Shown here: positions 10,768 through 21,332 of the stretch, in pieces
Numbering within the stretch: position 1 is the first letter of the stretch
How the letters are laid out: every line of letters begins with the position of its first letter
Assembly (NCBI GenBank): GCA_024196135.1
Contig: JAMQCK010000244.1
Span: 1 to 34,221 of the forward strand
DNA: 34,221 nt
Reading direction: 5' to 3'
Source: Pleurotus ostreatus/Saccharomyces cerevisiae fusant
Taxonomy: Eukaryota > Opisthokonta
Translations under genes and position numbers: made by a program
Notes under the pieces: generated by a model
What the model was told of the DNA's origin: nothing
Databases searched by the model: none
What the model saw: the letters and a program-made list of their open reading frames with translations, nothing else

Positions 10768-13284
10768 ATGCCTCTCGCCACCGTGACTTCGCGCACCCGG
10801 ACCAAGTGTCCTAACTCCGCTCAATTGCAGCGATTGGACCCTCGTATATGCCTGGCTCCAGTCGAGAAATTCTACCAGTACTGCGTCGCCAACTGGGACC
10901 GGCTCGACGACGTCGACATGAATATTATGGTTGCACGACTGACCGCGCGAGGCATACTGATCCCAGCGCATGGGTGGGTACAGCCATTGGATGAATTTGA
11001 GGCGGAGATATTGGAAGGGCGATCCGCCTGGGAGAGGATGAAGAAGACTATCAATGCGATAGCGGAGGTGGCCTCCGAGGCACTGCCCGGTCGCTTCGGC
11101 CTAGACAATAGGACCTCCCAGTTCATCTACGTCAACGAGGGCTACGCGCTCTTCTCTGACAAGGAGGAGAAACCGATCGACAAAGGAGAGAAGCGGGTCT
11201 GCATTGACGCTGTAATGCGCTTCGTAGCACGCAGCCCGCATAGCACGGCTGGCAAGCGAGGTTGCGCCAAGGATCAGTTCATTTTTGGCAAGACCTCGAC
11301 GGGGGTCAAAGGCGCGGTGAAGGCGTCTGACGCTGCAATTACCATACACTGGCGCCCTCGCGACAGGCGCGATATGATGGTTCGGGTAATTGGAGTTAAC
11401 TATCCTTGTGACCGCTTCGTTGGCTGATCGCGATTCACAGAACGAATACCACGCATTGGCATCTGCAAGCTTCATGATGGACAACGACCGTCGGCGCAAA
11501 TTTCAGTTCTCTCTCACCATCGAGGATACGCAGGCAACGCTGTGGCACCATACTCGATCGCACTCGACCATCGCTTACTCCTTCGACATGAACGAAGTGC
11601 GTGCCGCGCCCTGTCACCAAGAACTTTCTCACTGACGCATTCGCAGGATTACGAAGAGCTCATCCAATTCGTCCTCTTCGCCTCCTTCGCCACGCCCTCC
11701 CAGCTCGGCATCGACCCTTCAGCCGACCGTGTCATTGACGCCGACGGACTCCTGCAATATCAGTTCGACATGAAGCTCGACGGTGACTCCTTATATCGCA
11801 CGTACCAAACCACCACCCTCCTCTGTGAAAAGCCCGCCGACGAGCGCCTTCACCGCCGCGGGATGGGCGTCTACGGCGTGCGACCAGCGATCAAGGGCAA
11901 CGGCCTCACCGTGGAGATGGACGCCCCGCCCCTCGTCATGTGCGATTTCTGGCAGAAGGACGCCGTCAGCGAGCAAGACACACAACGCGAGATCGTCAAG
12001 CTGATGAAGGGCCTCGCTCAAACAAAGGAAGAGAGGCGGCGCATCGATGATTTCTTCGTCACTATACTGGCGGAGTCAACGATTGCTGAAGAGGTAACAC
12101 GTCAAGTGCATCATGACGGCGAAGCGCCGACCTGGATACCGCGGGTTCATCGACGAGTGCTCTATGGGGAGCTCTGCACGCCTCTCGCGAAAGTCAAGGA
12201 CCCGCGGCTGTTCTTCTTTGCCCTAGCAGAGACCTGCAGATGTAAGTCGATCCCTTCTGTCACTTGATGCATATCGAAGATTTTCCCAGTCTTGCGGAGG
12301 ATGCGGTGCATTGATCGTATACACTGCGACATCTCCCCAGGTAACATATTCGTACATCCCAGGTCTGGGAAACTACTTTGCGATGAGCCTTGGCACCGGA
12401 ATTTGAGAGCAGCGTACACCGTCAAGATCGCAGACTTCGAGCACACCAAGGCCTGTAGTCAAGCGACGACGGAAGACAGCTACGTTGTACGTATCCTGAG
12501 AGTCATGCGAGAGAGTCCCGCGACTCATTCTTATCAGGGTACTCCTCCGTACATGGCCGTCGAGGTCCAAGCTGGCGAGCACCTGTTTCGTCGCGAGAAC
12601 ATGAGACCTTCAGCTCTCGCCCGCCGCCCCTTCACGATGAACTTTTTCCACGACCTCGAGGCCGTCTTCTGGATCGCATTCGAGTTTGCCATGGGCCATG
12701 TCTCGCGCGACATCTTGCTGCCTCTCAAGGACTGGGATGAGCTTTGTCCTGCGTTGCTCTTTCAGCGGCAATGCGCTCTGCGCCTCTTTGGGCGTGAGAA
12801 GGACAACAAGTATCGGCGCAGACTGATGCTCGGCGACGAGCGCGAAATCAAGCTGATCTGCGGCATGCTCAAGCGATCTTACGGCGTCAACTCTCCGATT
12901 CCTATGCTGGCTGACCTGATCGTATCCCTGGGCGATGCGTACGTGATACTGGAGAACAAGGTCAAGGGCTTCAAAGCCGGCGAAGACAATTTCAGCATGA
13001 AGATCTACGACCTTATGGAGGACATCTTCACTGCCATCAGCAAGGCGTACACTGGCATCGGCATTGATGTTATCCCTTTGAGCGCGCTCCCAGACCTTGG
13101 CGACCCGAAGGACTTGACCGAGAGAGAGGCGCTTGAGGTCGAGAAGGAACTTCGCGCGCTGGCGGACGTCGAACCAAAGTCGAGGAAGCGCAAGGCAGAG
13201 GAGGAGCCTATTCCGACGACAACAGTGCCTCTCAGGAAGCGCCAGTCTCTAGCAGAGCTGCGGCGCAGGAGGAATCAGAAGTAG
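10768..13284 (+). CDS. FunK1-type fungal protein kinase with atypical catalytic motifs
   Basis: Fungal-specific kinase family, much expanded in mushrooms; substrates unknown. Exons 10768-11385, 11441-11596, 11647-12241, 12290-12486, 12538-13284; 770 residues. A long N-terminal region precedes the kinase lobe; the catalytic loop is HCDISPGNIF (H468, D470, N475), the metal site ADFEHTK (D505), then GTPPYMAVE and HDLEAVFWIAFEF. HRD is thus HCD and DFG is DFE, while the catalytic Asp and Asn remain. The C-terminus is basic (KSRKRKAEEE; PLRKRQSLAELRRRR), a possible nuclear signal. Two introns could be optional: 12487-12537 (51 nt) and a candidate at 10783-10830 (48 nt, CTAAC branch site) are both multiples of three without stops; the second is left unspliced in this model. 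Family confidence high, N-terminus less so. Confidence 0.82.
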
Positions 13285-13408
13285 GTCGATCGAGGTCGCC
13301 GGAGACTGTATCATAGCACGAGCACGTCTGCTTCCTCCTTCTGCTCATCCCATTCAACGAAAAGTGTAGCATTTGTGACAATTATACTGCGCCCCCTCGC
13401 GCTGCACG

Positions 13409-13576
13409 CTAAACCAGTGGGATGAACGTTTCGATCTCGGAAACAGCCTCGCTATGCGAGTCAGACGCCGCCAAGCCCGGTTCTCGAGGTGAAAGCAACG
13501 CTCTCGAGATGACTTACCTCGCCGTGTCCGCCTTCTCGCTGTGTTCCGTCGCTCCACTCCTCAACTTGGACTTCAT
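13409..13576 (-). CDS. Possible small spliced ORF, 33 residues
   Basis: Two exons on the minus strand, 13518-13576 and 13409-13451, joined over a 66-nt intron with a consensus GTAAGT donor and ATAG acceptor. The join preserves one frame and gives a 33-residue, Ser/Glu-rich peptide from ATG to TAG, ending ETFIPLV. I do not recognise it. No signal peptide and no CaaX end, so not an obvious pheromone precursor. The strong donor suggests a spliced transcript, but another frame through the same exons is also open, so the transcript could be non-coding or a 3' part of a longer gene. Confidence 0.28.
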
Positions 13577-14091
13577 GCGGGCGTTGAGCTAGCGCCCGGC
13601 CATTAGCCCCGCAGCTACTTCTGACTAGCTACTCAAGGGCTGTCCCGACCATCGATGCATCAGCGCAAAATCGCCTCGGTGCCAGACCAAAACACGTTCT
13701 CCCGCCCCGCTCTGATTCCAAAGTTCAGAACCCGTTTAGCCCGTGATGTTGTCAATCCTCGCGCGTCACGCTCGAAGTTCAACTTGAATCGGCAACCGCC
13801 GCGTCAGCCCCAAAAGGCAACCCTTCAATAGAGCGGGTCACAACTCCGTCTTGGCAGAATTTGTCCAGTCCTTCCTCCGCCCTCGCAACCACCCTCCGAA
13901 CTTGAGCCTCGTCTGACATGACTGTTCCTGCTCGATCGCTTCATTATGCACCCTCCCCTGGCGATGACACCCTTTCTTGACGACTGCATGTCTTTCCTGA
14001 CAACACTCACTCTTTCCTGGCGACGATCAGGGCCCAGAGTCGGTGAGGCTTGAGTCTGGCGCGTCTTCTGAGGTATTTTTCCCTCTCACCA

Positions 14092-14150
14092 CCTCCGGCC
14101 ATCCGTCACAACCCTCCGACCATCCGTCACCGGCCCTCGCCACCCGTCAC
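14092..14150 (+). repeat. Three-copy 21-bp repeat with CCGTCAC core
   Basis: Units CCTCCGGCCATCCGTCAC (14092-14109), CCTCCGACCATCCGTCAC (14113-14130) and CCTCGCCACCCGTCAC (14135-14150). Cores repeat at 21 and 20 bp, two helical turns. Each contains CGTCA, a bZIP/CRE half site read on the other strand. They lie about 100 bp upstream of the CAP TATA box. Confidence 0.6.
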
Positions 14151-14252
14151 GCCCGCATGCCCCCAAACGCGCCCGGAACAGGCCTGTCAAGGTGCATGGC
14201 TTCGCTAGCCCGTCCACCCCGCTGCGCCCGCCGCCCTAGCAACGCTACTGCA

Positions 14253-14258
14253 TATAAG
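14253..14258 (+). promoter_or_regulatory. TATA box of CAP gene
   Basis: TATAAG in the context CATATAAGTAG, about 230 bp upstream of the CAP ATG. Transcription from some 30 bp downstream would give a leader near 195 nt. Confidence 0.55.
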
Positions 14259-14333
14259 TAGCGGCCGCGCGGGGAGGCGATCCACTACATAAGTTTGCCT
14301 CGTCTCGGTTCTGTTCATCTCATTCTCTTGTCT

Positions 14334-14374
14334 CATCTTCAAGCCTGTGCATCGCATCTTCGAGCCTGTGCATC
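14334..14374 (+). repeat. Two-copy 20-bp direct repeat in CAP leader
   Basis: CATCTTCAAGCCTGTGCATC (14334-14353) and the same unit with one A/G change (14355-14374), spaced by one base. It lies in the expected 5' UTR. Confidence 0.6.
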
Positions 14375-14482
14375 TCTCGATTGCTCTTGCTTGAACTTGG
14401 ATATCTTCTTGGCTCATCGTTACACTCGACGGCCTGTTCATTCGCTACCCCTCCACGTTCGCTCTCTGTCTATCTATTCAGT

Positions 14483-15508
14483 ATGTTCAAGTTGAACGTT
14501 GCGCTTGTTGCGGCGTCGCTTGCGCTCAGCGCGGCGGCTGCGCCTGCTCCTCAGGATGGGTGAGTTGTAACCATTGCCGTATACGATCTACACGAAGCTA
14601 ACACCCTCACCAGTGACTCCAGGGCCAGCTTCGGCCAGTGGGGCAACTGGGGCAATTGGAACATGCCCGCCTGGTGCTCGTCGCTCCTCGCCGGCGCGAG
14701 CGGCAGCGGAGCGTCCTCCGTTGGCCTGCCCACGGAGAGCTTCAGCCAGTTCCCGACCGCCAACCCCTCGGACCTCCCGCCCTTCCCGACGGACAGCTTC
14801 AGCCAGTTCCCCACGTCCATCCCCTCCGACCTCCCCTCTGTCGGTCTCCCCACGGAGAGCTACAGTCAGTTCCCCACCTCGATTCCCTCGGATCTTTCCC
14901 AGAGCGGCGCCCTCCCTACGGAGAGCTTCTCCCAGTTCCCTACGTCGATCCCCTCGGACCTGCCGACGGCGTCTGCGTCCTCTGCGCCTGCCTCTGAGGC
15001 TACCTCTGCCCCCGCCTCGTCGGCTTCCCCCGTCGCCGCCGCTGTGAACGACGACGTGCAGCAGTGGCTCGATCTGCACAACGCCGAGCGCGCGAAGCAC
15101 GGCGCGGACCCGCTGACGTGGTCGGACGAGGTCGCGAAGTACGCGCAGGACTACAGTGCGAAGTGCGTCTGGGAGCACTCGGGCGGGCAGTACGGCGAGA
15201 ACCTGGCCGCGGGCCCGGGCCTTACTATTGAGGGCGCGGTGAACATGTGGAACGACGAGTCGAAGGACTACGACCCGGCGAACCCGCAGTACTCGCACTG
15301 GACGCAGGTGGTGTGGAAGGGGACGACGCAGCTCGGCTGTGGCGTGACGGTGTGCCCGAGCGTCGCCGGGATGGATGTACGTCCGACTTCATTGATAGCG
15401 CTGTCATCTCGTACTGATGATCGTTTGCAGAACGCCAGCCTGTACGTCTGCTCGTACAACCCGCCTGGCAACTACATTGGCGAGTTTGGCGAGAATGTTC
15501 AGCCTTAA
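14483..15508 (+). CDS. Secreted CAP/SCP (PR-1-like) protein with Ser/Pro repeat linker
   Basis: Extracellular CAP-superfamily protein; fungal relatives of this family (Pry proteins) bind and export sterols and fatty acids. Exons 14483-14559, 14614-15376, 15431-15508; 305 residues. Signal peptide MFKLNVALVAASLALSAAAA. Residues about 65-143 carry four copies of a 17-residue unit, PTESFSQFPTSIPSDLP, followed by a Ser/Ala-rich stalk. The CAP domain spans about 170-305: LHNAERAKHG, WEHSGGQYGENLAAG, HWTQVVWKGTTQLGCG and YVCSYNPPGNYIGE, the usual CAP1-CAP4 signatures with conserved His and Glu residues. The stalk is likely O-glycosylated (inference). Start follows a TATA-driven promoter. Family is secure; ligand unknown. 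Confidence 0.92.
14729..14965 (+). repeat. Four coding repeats of 51 bp
   Basis: Copies at 14729-14779, 14786-14836, 14849-14899 and 14915-14965, each encoding a variant of PTESFSQFPTSIPSDLP with short spacers (start-to-start 57, 63 and 66 bp). All keep frame. Confidence 0.85.
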
Positions 15509-15930
15509 ACGGTTCAATTCGAGGAGATGAAGGGACTCTTTCGTCGCTCGTGCCAGCCACGGCTTTATTCTTTCCGCGGAAGGGTTCCGGCAAGTTATCG
15601 TCGTGTTCATTGAGTTGTACGCGATGTGATGTATACGTTCAGCTAGCGCTAGTACGCCAATATTTATTGCTACGAGATGAGTTCCGGCTAGCTCAGGACG
15701 CGAATAGTGTGGGTGTGCGGGTAAGACTAGACGACGTAGCGCGCTGGTGAGGATACCGAGGACCGACCGGCGTGCGTGAAGAGCAGGATGACGCGTGGGC
15801 CGGATGACGAGAAGGCGGGTTGCGTCACTGGGTCCGGGGTGACGTAGTGCGGCTTGCATGAGCAAGATCAGTACCTTTAACTTGCCGTCGCCGCCGTCCC
15901 CAGCGCTCGGCATCTCTTTCCCTCCCGTCC
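15509..15930. other. Intergenic CAP / ErdS
   Basis: 422 bp holding the CAP 3' UTR and the promoter of the AspRS fusion gene. No convincing TATA box or coding exon. The last 60 bp are pyrimidine-rich (CCGTCGCCGCCGTCCCC and following), as common before fungal housekeeping starts. Confidence 0.5.
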
Positions 15931-18900
15931 ATGTCGCGCATTCTCGAGAAAGTGAAGAGCCTCAGGCGCTCGTCCCTGCCCTCCTCGAAGGAGTCCTCGG
16001 CGCCCACCAGCCCAAAGTCGGCGACGCCGCGGAACTCCATCCACCACCCGCGCAAGAAGGGCTCCTCCCACAGTCGGGATGCGTCGCGCGACGTGTCGCG
16101 CCCCCGCAAGATCGAGGAGCTCGAGCGCGTCGCCGTCGAGAAGAAGAAGACGCTCGACTACCCCGACCGCTTCGGCAGGCTTCCCCTCGTCATGAGCGAG
16201 GGCGACATCAACCTGAGGGACGTGACCCTCACTCCCCTCGACACCGTCTCATCCCAGTCGATCGGCCAGGACATCACCTTCCGCGCGCGTCTTCACGCGC
16301 GCCGCAACATGAGCTCCCACCTCGCGTTCTTCGTCTTTCGGCAGGGCGTGACCACGCTGCAGGGCGTGCTCGAGGAGCACGACTCGGAAACCGAGCCGCT
16401 CTTCATTGCTTGGTCAGAACACATCCAGCCCGAGGCCATCCTCCAGGTGTCCGGCACGCTCAAAACGCCAAAGGTGACCGTCAAGTACGCGTCCCTGCAT
16501 GACGTCGAGCTGCAGATCAAGGAGATGCACATCGTCTCGGAGCCGACCGTCAGCCTCCCCTTCCGCCCCTACCAGGTCAATGCGAGCGACCACACGCGCC
16601 TCGAGCACCGCGTCATCGACCTCCGCACGCCCCCCTCCAACGCCCTCTTCCGCCTCAACGCCGCCGTCTGCCGCTACTTCCGCAACTACCTCGATGACCA
16701 CGGCTTCATCGAGATTCACAGCCCCAAGCTGCAGGGCTCCGCCACCGAGTCCGGCTCCAGCGTCTTCCCCGTCGAGTACTTCGGCCGCAAGGCCTTCCTC
16801 GCGCAGAGCCCGCAGCTCGCGAAGCAGATGGCGATCTCCGCCGACCTGGGGCGTGTCTACGAGATTGGCCCCGTCTTCCGCGCGGAGAACTCGAACACGC
16901 ACCGGCATCTGACCGAGTATACCGGCCTCGACATTGAGATGGCGTTCCAGCACCACTACCATGAGACCATGTATCTCATGATTGACCTGCTGAAGAACAT
17001 ATTTAAGAATGTGTACGAGCACAATAGGCCGCAGATCGAGGTGCTCAAGCAGGCCTTCCCGCACGACGACCTGGTGTGGACGGAGGAGACACCGGTGATA
17101 CCCTTTAAGGAAGGCATTCGGATGTTAAAGGAGAGCGGATGGGAGGGTGACGTGAGTGTCATCTTCCCGACGTCCGGTGTCTTCGACTGACATCATGCAG
17201 GTCAGCGAGGACGATGACCTGGGCACTCGCGATGAGATTCGCCTGGGTGAACTCGTTAAGGAGAAATACCACGTACGCAGTTATGCGCTTTTCTGTTGCA
17301 AGGCTTTACTGACTGTCGTACAGACCGACTTCTACGTCCTTGACAAGTTCCCTGTGGCCGCAAGGCCCTTCTACGCAATGCTTGACCCGAAGGACAAGCG
17401 CTTTACCAACAGCTTCGACATGTTCATCCGTGGGCAGGGTGAGTGAACGGTAATCAGCGTCGGCCAAAACTAAATGCATCCCCGCAGAGATCATGACGGG
17501 CGGTCAACGTATCCACGAACCGGCCGCTTTGCTCAGGCGAATGCGTGATGCTGGTGTCGTCCCCGCTGGTTCGCTGGAGGAGTACATGAAGGCCTTCGAG
17601 TGGGGCTGCCCGCCGCACGCTGGTGCAGGTGTTGGCCTGGAGCGTATCCTCATGCTCATGTTCAAGCTCGGCAACATCAGGTTTGCGAGCATGTTCCCGC
17701 GCGACCCGAAGAGCTTGCCGGAGAAGGTGCGTTTCCCTCATACTTTACGTCCTGGTGGATTGCTTATCATGCTATATAGATCATGCCCCCGCCACCACTC
17801 TTCCACCCCGACTGCGACACTACTCGCCCGCCATGGTTCAAGAAGCCCTTGACCGAGGCGCAGACCGGCTCGGTCGCCACCAGCGACGTCTCCACGCCCG
17901 CCTCCGAGTCCTCCAAGAGCGCCTTCATCCCGTCCCCCGAGGAGCTCACGGACGAGGAGATCGAGCGCCTGATGCCGCTGACGCACCTCATCGCTAACTA
18001 CGGCGACGCGTCCAACACGAGCGCGCTGGATGCGCGGTACCGCGTGTGGCGGTCGCACAGGAACGGCGCGGCGGTAGGGTACTCCAAGGGCAAGGGCGGC
18101 TATGTCATCGTCGTCGGCAACCCGCTGTGCGACGAGAGCCAGTACAAGGAGACGATCGACGAGTTCCTGCCGTGGCTCAAGAAGAACGTCGGCAAGCCGA
18201 TCTGGATCCTGGTGTCCAGCGAGGTCGAGCGCATCCTCGCCGAGAGCTACGACTGGCGCTGCATTTCCTGCGTCGCCGAGGACCGCATCGACCCCAAGGT
18301 CAACCGCGGGCACGACGACGCGGTCGTCATGCGCAAGGCGCGCCACGCCAAGCGCTCCGCCGTGCACGTCGTCTCCACGCAGCAGGGCCAGCTCCCCGCG
18401 CCCGAGCTGATCGACAAGGTGAACAAGCGGATCGAGGACTGGAAGGCGAGTCGGAACACGTCGGGCAAGCAGGTGCACCTGACGGACGTCGCGCCGTGGG
18501 TGGACTATGAGCACCGGACGTACTTCGTCGCGCTGGGCCCGTCGGCGCAGAATGCGGCGAAGGCGGAGAAGGCGGGTGGGGTGAAGGAGGAGGGGAAGGA
18601 GAACCAGGTGAATGCGGATGAGGTGGTGCATGGGTTGGTGGTGTTGGCGCAGTTGTCGAGGAAGCATGGGTATCAGATCAAGTGGGCGATTGAGTTCCCG
18701 GATGCGATTTCGGGGACGGTCGAGGTAAGTTTGCGTGGGTTGTGGTGAATAATGTCGCGGGGCTGACTGTGTACCTCAGGCGACCGTCCTTGAAGCTCTC
18801 GACTACGCGTCCGAGCACGGTGCAGAGAGCGTCACCTTCGGCACGGGTGCTACTGCCCACGTCGAGATCGACTCGAAGCACGGCCTCGCTGGCAAGCGTC

Positions 18901-19462
18901 TCCTCATCAAGATGCTCCAACACACGTACCACACCATCGCGACGGAGTTGAAGCTGCTCAACAAGAGCGACTTCCGGTATGTGGCATGCACCTACTTGGT
19001 AACACTCTTACTGACTTCCCTTGCAGTCGCAAGATGGGCGCCACCGAAGACCCCGTCTGGCTATGCTTCCCCAAGCGTAGCCTCGGCCCGCGCGGCATCC
19101 GCGCCCTCGTCACCTTCTTCCAAGGCGGCGAAGAGTCCGACAAGGGCGAGGGCAAGAAGGCCAAGGCCCTCGCCAACGGCGGCGCCGCCAGCCCACCCAA
19201 CGGTAAGGCGGGCTCGAGCAGCAAGGGCCCCGCGCCGACACCGACGGACGTCGCAGGCAACTACGCGCTGGCGCAGCAGGCGTCGAAGGAGCGCCCGAAC
19301 CCGAGCGAGGACACCATCTCGGGCGAGCGCTCGCAGTTCGAGGGCGTGACGGATACGTCGTCGGAGGATGAGGATGCGGAGGTGTATGAGTATGGAAGGG
19401 CGGATATTGATCGGGCGCGGGATAAGCAGGTGAAGAATGTGGGTGGGATGGAGCATGATTGA
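15931..19462 (+). CDS. erdS: AspRS-DUF2156 fusion, ergosteryl-aspartate synthase (ErdS) homologue
   Basis: Predicted bifunctional enzyme: charges tRNA-Asp, then transfers Asp from Asp-tRNA to the 3-beta-hydroxyl of ergosterol, as shown for fungal ErdS. Exons 15931-17151, 17201-17272, 17324-17438, 17488-17726, 17780-18724, 18780-18976, 19027-19462; 1074 residues. N-terminal basic, Ser-rich extension (about 1-75); OB-fold about 110-205; class II core with QSPQLAKQ (292-299), motif 2 FRAENSNTHRHLTEYTG (316-332) and motif 3 GAGVGLERI with R522. Cytosolic AspRS would end after FPRDPK; here the frame continues from 550 through a linker into a GNAT-like DUF2156 domain (about 595-965: LIANYGDASN, GYVIVVGNPL, WILVSSEVERIL, CFPKRSLGPRGIRALVTFF). 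An acidic low-complexity tail of about 110 residues follows. Exon phases are continuous, so one polypeptide is expected. A separate plain AspRS elsewhere is likely. Confidence 0.9.
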
Positions 19463-19903
19463 GGGGCGGTGGCCCGTTAGATGAAGCAGTGCTGTACTTA
19501 GGTGAGTGGGGCTCGTGTTGCGCCGTCCTGCCTTGTGCTGATCGACCTCACAGAATCAAGATCTCGTTCGACAATGTATACCAAAGGACCCCCAGTTTCT
19601 TCAGTTACCCCAAACATGACCGGTACCGACCTTTCTTGACTGATTGTATACCTTCACCACCTTGCTTTCGCCATTTTCCCACTCCCCCACTCATGCCCAC
19701 GTTACGCCGCTGCCCGTCTGGGCGGTATATACACGTACTTGCGCTCTAATTTCTTGCCCCGCTTCGGCTCTTCGGATTTTTCGTTGCTGGAATCCTTCAT
19801 GTATTATTTGTCTGCTTATTGTTGTAATTGGCATGCCCCGTACGAGTAGGGCAGTTCTGTGATGACAATGCGAACACGTTCTTGTAGACGAAGCAAAGCG
19901 GCG
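19463..19903. other. Convergent 3' region
   Basis: 441 bp between the stop codons of the convergent erdS and F-box-like genes. Pyrimidine-rich and T-rich tracts suit 3' UTRs and poly(A) regions of both. No gene seen. Confidence 0.55.
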
Positions 19904-21332
19904 TTAGTAATCGGGGTATCGCAGGTATCTTCGTCTGAGGTGTGGTGAGCTGGATGCTGAACTGAGGGTCTCATGGACGTACCAGTCCGTGAATGAGCGC
20001 AAGGTTATTCCTTGCACCGCGAGGAGGTCGGTCGTAGCGCCTCCGACATGCCTCCAATTCGCGCGATCCTCCTCCTTCCATATCACGACCACCCTGCGAA
20101 GAGAGAGGTGAGGTCGGCGTACGGCCTGCGCGGCCAGCAACGGAAGGTCGGTTGGGTGGATGTGTGCAGGATGCACGATGCGAAGGACCTTGATAGTGGC
20201 AGGCATGCTTTCGAACAGCGCTGCAGTGGCGAGGTCCTCATCGAACTCCAGCGACTGCAACTGGAGCAATTGCGGTGCAAGTTCGTCAATCAGACCTGCC
20301 GAATACAAGTCGCCGTTGTTGCTCTGATGTATGCGAAAGCCATCGGTGAGGATGGTCAGATGCTGCAGGCGGACGAGGGACAGGATGCTACTCTTGAATT
20401 CGTCTGTCGTGATATGGCCACCGGGGTAGTGCCCGCCAAAGTCGATGGATAGGCGAGTGAGACTGTCACGCGATGTCGCTAGTAGTCCATCGAGCGACCG
20501 TTTGGAAAGGTTTCCCTGGTAGAGCGACAGTGATTGGAGTGTCAGGCTCAAGGGCTGGATATGCCTGCTGTGCTCCTGCTCTGGGTAATAGCTATAGTTC
20601 TGTAGGGACAGATGCTTGATCCTGGCTGACAGCCTACCCGTGTTGACACCGGCAGACATATAGGTGCTGAGACTTCCCATGTAGAGAAATCCGTCGTTCA
20701 TGTTGTTCACGGCAACCAGTCCCAGCTCGATAAGCGAGGACCTGTACGCGACTTTAGTACGTATCTCGTCGCCTGCCGCAAATGGGACGATGAGGCTCCG
20801 GAGTCGAGCGCAGAGTGACACGCATGCCTTGAAGTGATGATTGACCTCTTCTCTATCCAAGGAGCGCAGACAAAGATCGCTGCGCTCCTTCGTATTCGGC
20901 ATTGCAACGATAAGACGGCGGACCATGGGTGCCAGACCTTGAGCCTCGGTGTTCCGGGGAACGTGGAAGGCTCTGTCTCGTCCAAGAGTTCTGCGGAACA
21001 GATACATCTCGTGCGTCGTCCAGAATCGCGGACTTTGGTAGAGCATGGGGTTGATACGGTCTCGCAGTACGCGCGACCCCGAACTTGCAAGCGCGGCAGC
21101 CGCCGCCTGAGCCTGCCTGAGGTCCTGGTCCATGTCGCCATACTTGATGATATCGCTATTGCGCTCGTTCCTGAAGGCAAGTAGGTCATCCGCGATGCGC
21201 GTGAGGACGTCGAGAGGTAGAGTGGGCTCCGGCATGGCAACAACGGCCTGCTGCAGAGGGTCGACTCGACTGTGAGAAATACAGACGAGCAGCATGCGAG
21301 CATGATGTTACCTGTTCGACGTCCATTTCCAT
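19904..21332 (-). CDS. F-box-like / leucine-rich protein
   Basis: Probable substrate adaptor of the type common in mushroom genomes: a short N-terminal F-box-like helix (LPLDVLTRIADDLL) followed by about 400 residues rich in regularly spaced Leu (IKHLSLQNYSY, LTLQSLSLYQGNLS, LTRLSIDFGGHY, LVRLQHLTILTDG, LQLQSLEFDEDL), consistent with irregular LRRs. Two start models: an ATG at 21235 in one uninterrupted exon (443 residues), or a 7-codon exon 21312-21332 (ATG...CAG, donor GTAACA) spliced over 61 nt to 21250 (455 residues). Homologous proteins often begin only a few residues before the F-box, so both fit. No signal peptide. Binding partner unknown; I infer ubiquitin-ligase function only from architecture. 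Confidence 0.72.

Larger units (their letters stand above)
13285..14482. other. Long intergenic region upstream of CAP gene
   Basis: About 1.2 kb between kinase and CAP gene. It holds a possible small spliced minus-strand ORF (13409-13576), short Pyr-rich direct repeats (13960-14030), a three-copy 21-bp repeat (14092-14150), a TATA box (14253) and a two-copy 21-bp repeat in the CAP leader (14334-14374). No long coding exon was seen on either strand. Confidence 0.6.

Noticed and set aside
13825..14150. CRISPR-like or satellite array in the repeat-rich intergenic stretch
   Set aside because: Only three 21-bp units with no uniform spacers; a cis-regulatory repeat is the simpler reading in a fungal nuclear genome.
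14588..15298. 236-codon antisense frame over the CAP gene
   Set aside because: Arg-rich shadow; the sense strand encodes a complete signal peptide and CAP domain with good introns.
16414..17064. 216-codon antisense frame over the AspRS core
   Set aside because: Shadow of a strongly GC-biased exon; the sense frame has unmistakable AspRS motifs.
17727..17779. Two separate genes (AspRS and a DUF2156 protein) instead of a fusion
   Set aside because: No stop codon ends the AspRS frame; a consensus 53-nt intron joins PEK to IMPPPP in phase, and no promoter-sized gap or well-placed start precedes the second domain.
17738..18667. 309-codon open frame antisense to the DUF2156 part of erdS
   Set aside because: Third-position G/C bias of the sense gene keeps the opposite frame open; the reading is Arg/Leu/Val-rich without motifs or splice logic.
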